Below are positions 61,054 to 64,000 of a stretch of 64,000 nt of DNA, piece after piece. The stretch comes from Lucinisca nassula (lineage: Eukaryota > Mollusca > Bivalvia > Lucinida > Lucinidae), in contig OY757017.1 of the NCBI GenBank assembly GCA_963580285.1, forward strand, positions 18,059,003 to 18,123,002. Direction: 5' to 3'. Every line of letters begins with the position of its first letter. Position 1 is the first letter of the stretch. The notes beneath the pieces are model-generated. The model worked only from the letters and a program-made list of their open reading frames with translations, was not told where the DNA came from and did no database searches. Made by a program: the position numbers and the translations under genes.

Positions 61054-61591
61054 ACCCTTTTTGTACAAAATGGACGGCCCTCGCCAATCGGGGCTTGAAG
61101 AAATAGATGGGCTTCATGATGCTTCCACGCAGAGCTGAAACCGACCCGCACACGGGTACTGGTAAACCGCTTAGAAGATCTAAGCGTGCCCAGGCAAAGC
61201 GGTGAGAATCGGACCGTCCATGCATATAAACCCTATTGGTTTCATTGGGCGGCAGGGCTTGAGACGTCATTTCATCTCAATGCCGGGTAAAAGTCCCACA
61301 AAATCGAAAGCAACGTCTCCAAAATGACCTTTATAGTGTTGACGGGGACGTTAAACCTTAAATCAAACAAATAAACAAAAACCAAATGGAATCTTCCTCC
61401 TTATGTATACCATGAGTCCATTTCAAAATTTAGGGGTGTCAGGTTGTTTTTTCTTCAAAATTTATTTGGAAAATGGCTTTATTTTTCGCAAACAGTGTAG
61501 GCCCTGATCAGACGCCGCCTTCTGCGGCGTCTGATCTGGGCCCGCACTGTTTGCCCTGGTACCCGTTTTGGGGTTTCCGGTACTAAATGGG
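61054..61591 (-). mobile_element. M2 MITE, TTA duplication, split by SINE-1
   Basis: ACCCTTTTTTGTAC to TTTCCGGTACTAAATGGG; TTA at 61051-61053 and 61592-61594. Has a complete GC palindrome (GATCAGACGCCGCCTTCTG / CGGCGTCTGATCTGGGC). Confidence 0.92.
61075..61382 (+). mobile_element. SINE-1, near full length, nested in M2
   Basis: Head CGGCCCTCGCCAATCGGGGC to GGGACGTTAAACCTTAAATC with CAAACAAATAAACAAAA. The flank AAAATGGA/CAAATGGA is repeated on both sides. Confidence 0.91.
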
Positions 61592-61844
61592 TTAAGACTG
61601 GCTAAAATAAAGACTAATTCTGCTTTAAAAAGCTTATTTAGTAGATTGGAGTTATTCTTTCTTTGTGTTTTCTGCAAACAGTGTCCTCTGGTCAGAAACT
61701 ACCTTTGGGACTGCTCAAAAGGGGTCTTAAAGACCATTTTTGAACAGTCCCAAAGGTGGTCTTAATAAGGAATTTTAAGTTGTACACTTCTATAGGCTTT
61801 CTGTTGGAGTCGGTTCGGTAGAGGATGGCTTGTTCACGCAGTGT

Positions 61845-62126
61845 TTGTTTGTTTGATTTGATGCTTTACGTCCCCGTCAACACTATTTAGGTCATTTTGG
61901 AGACGTAGCTTCCAATTTTGTGGGACTTTTGCCCGACATTGAGATGAAATGACATCTCAATACATGCTGCCCAATGAAAGTAATAGGGTTTATATGCATG
62001 GACTCGCACCACTTTGCCTGGGCGGGCTTAGACCATCTAAGCAGTTTACCAGTACTCATGTGCGGTCGGTTTCAGTTCTGCGTGGAAGCATCACGCAGCC
62101 CATCTATTTCGTCAAGCCCCGATGGG
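61845..62126 (-). mobile_element. SINE-1, minus strand
   Basis: TGTTTGTTTGATTTGATGCT to GCCCCGATGGGCGGGTG. Duplicate GTTCACG at 61833-61839 and 62149-62155. Confidence 0.88.
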
Positions 62127-62244
62127 CGGGTGTGGGGAGTGGGGGCGTGTTCACGTAATGTATGAACGGACATCGCGGCTACACCATAATGGGTGACCGC
62201 ATTGTTGACTTTTTGGTCAACCCGGCAACGCTACAGAATTAACG

Positions 62245-62509
62245 CATTACGAAAACGCGCCTATAAAAATAAAATGTAATCTATGCCTCCACGGAAACGA
62301 AAATTTTAAGATGAAAATTTGTGTTATTTTTCTTATTGCTGCTCAAAATATAGATTGAAGGTACTATTTAGAACCGCCTCGATGAGGCGGTTCTAACGAG
62401 TACCCACAATCTATATTTTAGAACAGAAATAAGAAAATTAAGGCTCCAGTTTTTGTATATAAAAGTGGGGTTCAAGGGGGTCAAAATTATATAGGCGTGT
62501 TTTCGTGAT
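62245..62509 (-). mobile_element. M1 hairpin MITE, subtype A
   Basis: CATTACGAAAACGCGCCTAT to ATAGGCGTGTTTTCGTGATA. Shoulder shortened (AAGGCTCCAGTTTTTG). Confidence 0.9.
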
Positions 62510-62594
62510 AAGGGGGTAATACGGGAATATACGCGACACGGACACACAGTTCTGTGGCGTCTAATCCTGCCCCCCCCCCCTCCATCCCCCCGTT

Positions 62595-62909
62595 CATTGC
62601 GTAACACGCCTATTGAAGCATATTTCATATTTTACCACCCATAAAAGTAAAATTGTAGATAAAACAATTCTGATATTTTTTCACATTTCAGCTCAAAAAC
62701 ATAGATAGTGGTACTTTTTAGAACCGCCTCGACGAGGAGATTCTAACAAGTACCATCAATCTATGTTTTTGTACGTTTTAGAACCGCGTCGTCGAGGCGG
62801 TTTTTGAGCAGAAATAGAAAGATATCTATCACTGCAAATCCCAGTTTCGTTAAAATATAAAAATGGGATTTGAGGGGGTCAAAACTATATAGGTATGTTT
62901 ATGTGATAT
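62595..62909 (-). mobile_element. M1 hairpin MITE, diverged, with extra tip arm
   Basis: CATTGCGTAACACGCCTATT to TATAGGTATGTTTATGTGAT. A second tip-like arm (TTTTAGAACCGCGTCGTCGA / GGCGGTTTTTGAGC) follows the first, which suggests partial duplication of the hairpin. Confidence 0.82.
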
Positions 62910-62974
62910 GTTGCGTCTGTTCCTGTCCCTCATTGTTTGTAAAAAAATAAATAAAAAATAACTGAATAAATAAA

Positions 62975-63783
62975 AATTGAAAGTCAAAAACACTCGAAAT
63001 ATAGTCAAAAGGAACATTTTTGTGAAATTATATTGAAATGGGTCAAGAAATGTAGGCGCTAAAGCGATTACAAAGTTTTTTTCTAAAAATAGCAAGTGAC
63101 CTTGACCTTCAGGCAACGACCTTGAAAGCCAAACTTGCTCGAGATATGTTCATAAGGAACATTTATGTGAAGTTATATTGAAATCGGTGAACAAATATAG
63201 GCGCTAGAGCGATGACAAAGTTTTTTTTAAAATAGCCACAGTGACCTTGACCTTGAGGCCACGACGTTGAATGTCTAACTCGCTCGAGATATTGTCATAA
63301 GAACATTTGTGTGAAGTAATATTGAAATCAGTGGAGTGCAGGCGCTAGGGCGATAGCGTGACTTTTACAGTGTAGACTGACCTTTTGGCCCCTTTAGATG
63401 GCCCCTTTGGGCGGAGCCGACTATAACATCCCTCTCGCGCGGCCTCACCATGTAAGGAAGTCATGTAGCAAATATGGTTGCATTCTGGCCAGTGGTTAAG
63501 GAGGAGATAGTGTGACGGACGGACGGACGGACGGACGGACGGACGTTCTCACAAATGGATACTTATGTGGCTATTTTGAGCAAGATTGATACTTAGGTGG
63601 CTAATTTTAACCACATAACAGACCTTTTATGTGTCTAACGGAATAAATCGCACTTTCTCTCATTGACTTACATTGATTCTGTCCAAGTTCATAGCCACCT
63701 ATCTATCCATTTGTGTGTACGGACAGACGGACGGAGGCGTTCACAATATCCCCGAACGTTTTTTTTTAAAAGCGTGGGGATAA
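62975..63783. repeat. T4 diverged tandem array with GGAC tail
   Basis: Three units of about 140 bp with TCGAAATATAGTCA / CTCGAGATAT, GGAACATTTTTGTGAA, TATTGAAAT, TAGGCGCTA and AGTGACCTTGACCTT. The tail has (GGAC)n at 63513-63543 and a hairpin ATCCCCGAACG / CGTGGGGAT before AATAAATAAA. Same general plan as T1 with unrelated units. Confidence 0.65.
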
Positions 63784-64000
63784 TAAATAAATAATGATAA
63801 AAAATAGAATAAAAAATAACAAAAAAATAATAAATAAATAAAAAATTAACCATTTACTGAGTAAAAAGTACATGTACCTCCAAATACATGTATTTAATTG
63901 ATATTGAAAATTCTTTTTTCAGGTCGGTTATTTACGGAACCCGGGAAGGGACATTTCTGTTCCAGTTCTAGCAAAACAGAATTTAAAACAACTAGAAATG
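63784..64000. other. AT-rich end of window
   Basis: AATAAAT simple repeat at 63783-63848. TTACGGAACCCGGGAAGGGA at 63931 matches the 70-bp insert at 41055. Confidence 0.6.

Larger units (their letters stand above)
61032..61784. mobile_element. M7 element split by M2
   Basis: TACAGTAAAAATTCCGCTAT on the left and AATAAGGAATTTTAAGTTGTA on the right. The internal palindrome GGGACTGCTCAAAAGGGG / ACCATTTTTGAACAGTCCC is near the right end here, near the left end in the 11938 copy, so the two copies are in opposite orientation. Confidence 0.65.

Noticed and set aside
5325..62165. Repeated ORFs such as MTSQAL..NETNRVY and their antisense partners
   Set aside because: They fall on SINE-1 copies and recur only because the SINE does; most are not open over the whole element.
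1..64000. A host gene with exons hidden among the repeats
   Set aside because: I found no exon-like frame with plausible splice sites and a recognisable domain; absence is not proven without RNA data.

Overview
This window is repeat-dominated DNA from a eukaryote, most probably a marine or freshwater bivalve mollusc. The reasons are the lack of any convincing host exon, the AT-rich background, and several repeat styles I know from bivalve genomes: tandem arrays capped by GCTCACCTGAG heads and GGAC-rich, GTGAGCTAAAAA tails (pearl/Helentron-like), tRNA-headed SINEs ending in GTTAAAC plus CAAACAAAC, and small GC-palindrome MITEs flanked by TTA. A heterodont bivalve related to Dreissena or Mya is my guess from memory of similar repeats; it is an inference, not a search result. 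Family labels used here (M1-M10, P1, P2, Q, T1-T4, Lx, SINE-1 to SINE-6) are local names.

Layout. 1-7300: a P2 palindromic repeat split by two tandem-array elements (T1, about 165-bp unit), then SINE-1, M1 and a second array element (T2). 7300-13650: a small single-copy patch, a triplicated 165-194 bp repeat, nested SINEs, M1, M3/M7 and Q copies. 13800-18372: strongly nested part, with a mariner transposon (one frameshift from an intact transposase) inside P1, a SINE inside the next P1, and a reverse-transcriptase fragment (Lx) inside an M1 hairpin and itself carrying a SINE. 18400-28700: dispersed MITEs and SINEs. 28880-31966: the only long protein-coding signal, a decayed Polinton/Maverick-like segment on the minus strand (protein-primed family-B DNA polymerase broken by four frame changes, then two compact unknown ORFs). 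31970-38600: a duplicated block, a 261-bp tandem array of Q, and heavily nested M1 copies. 38700-49200: M1, M2, M5, M9, M10, P1 and Lx. 49500-50285: a TGCA-rich tract. 50500-64000: more SINE-1 and M1 copies, a long imperfect inverted repeat, the T3 array, and the T4 array with its GGAC tail.

The most abundant family is M1, a roughly 270-bp hairpin MITE with about 29 copies in two subtypes. Its two central arms differ between copies and between subtypes in a coordinated, base-paired way. The most exploitable feature of the window is its stratigraphy: many insertions have readable target-site duplications and an empty-site copy elsewhere in the same window, so relative ages can be read directly. 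No CRISPR array, rRNA, functional tRNA gene or intact autonomous element was found.
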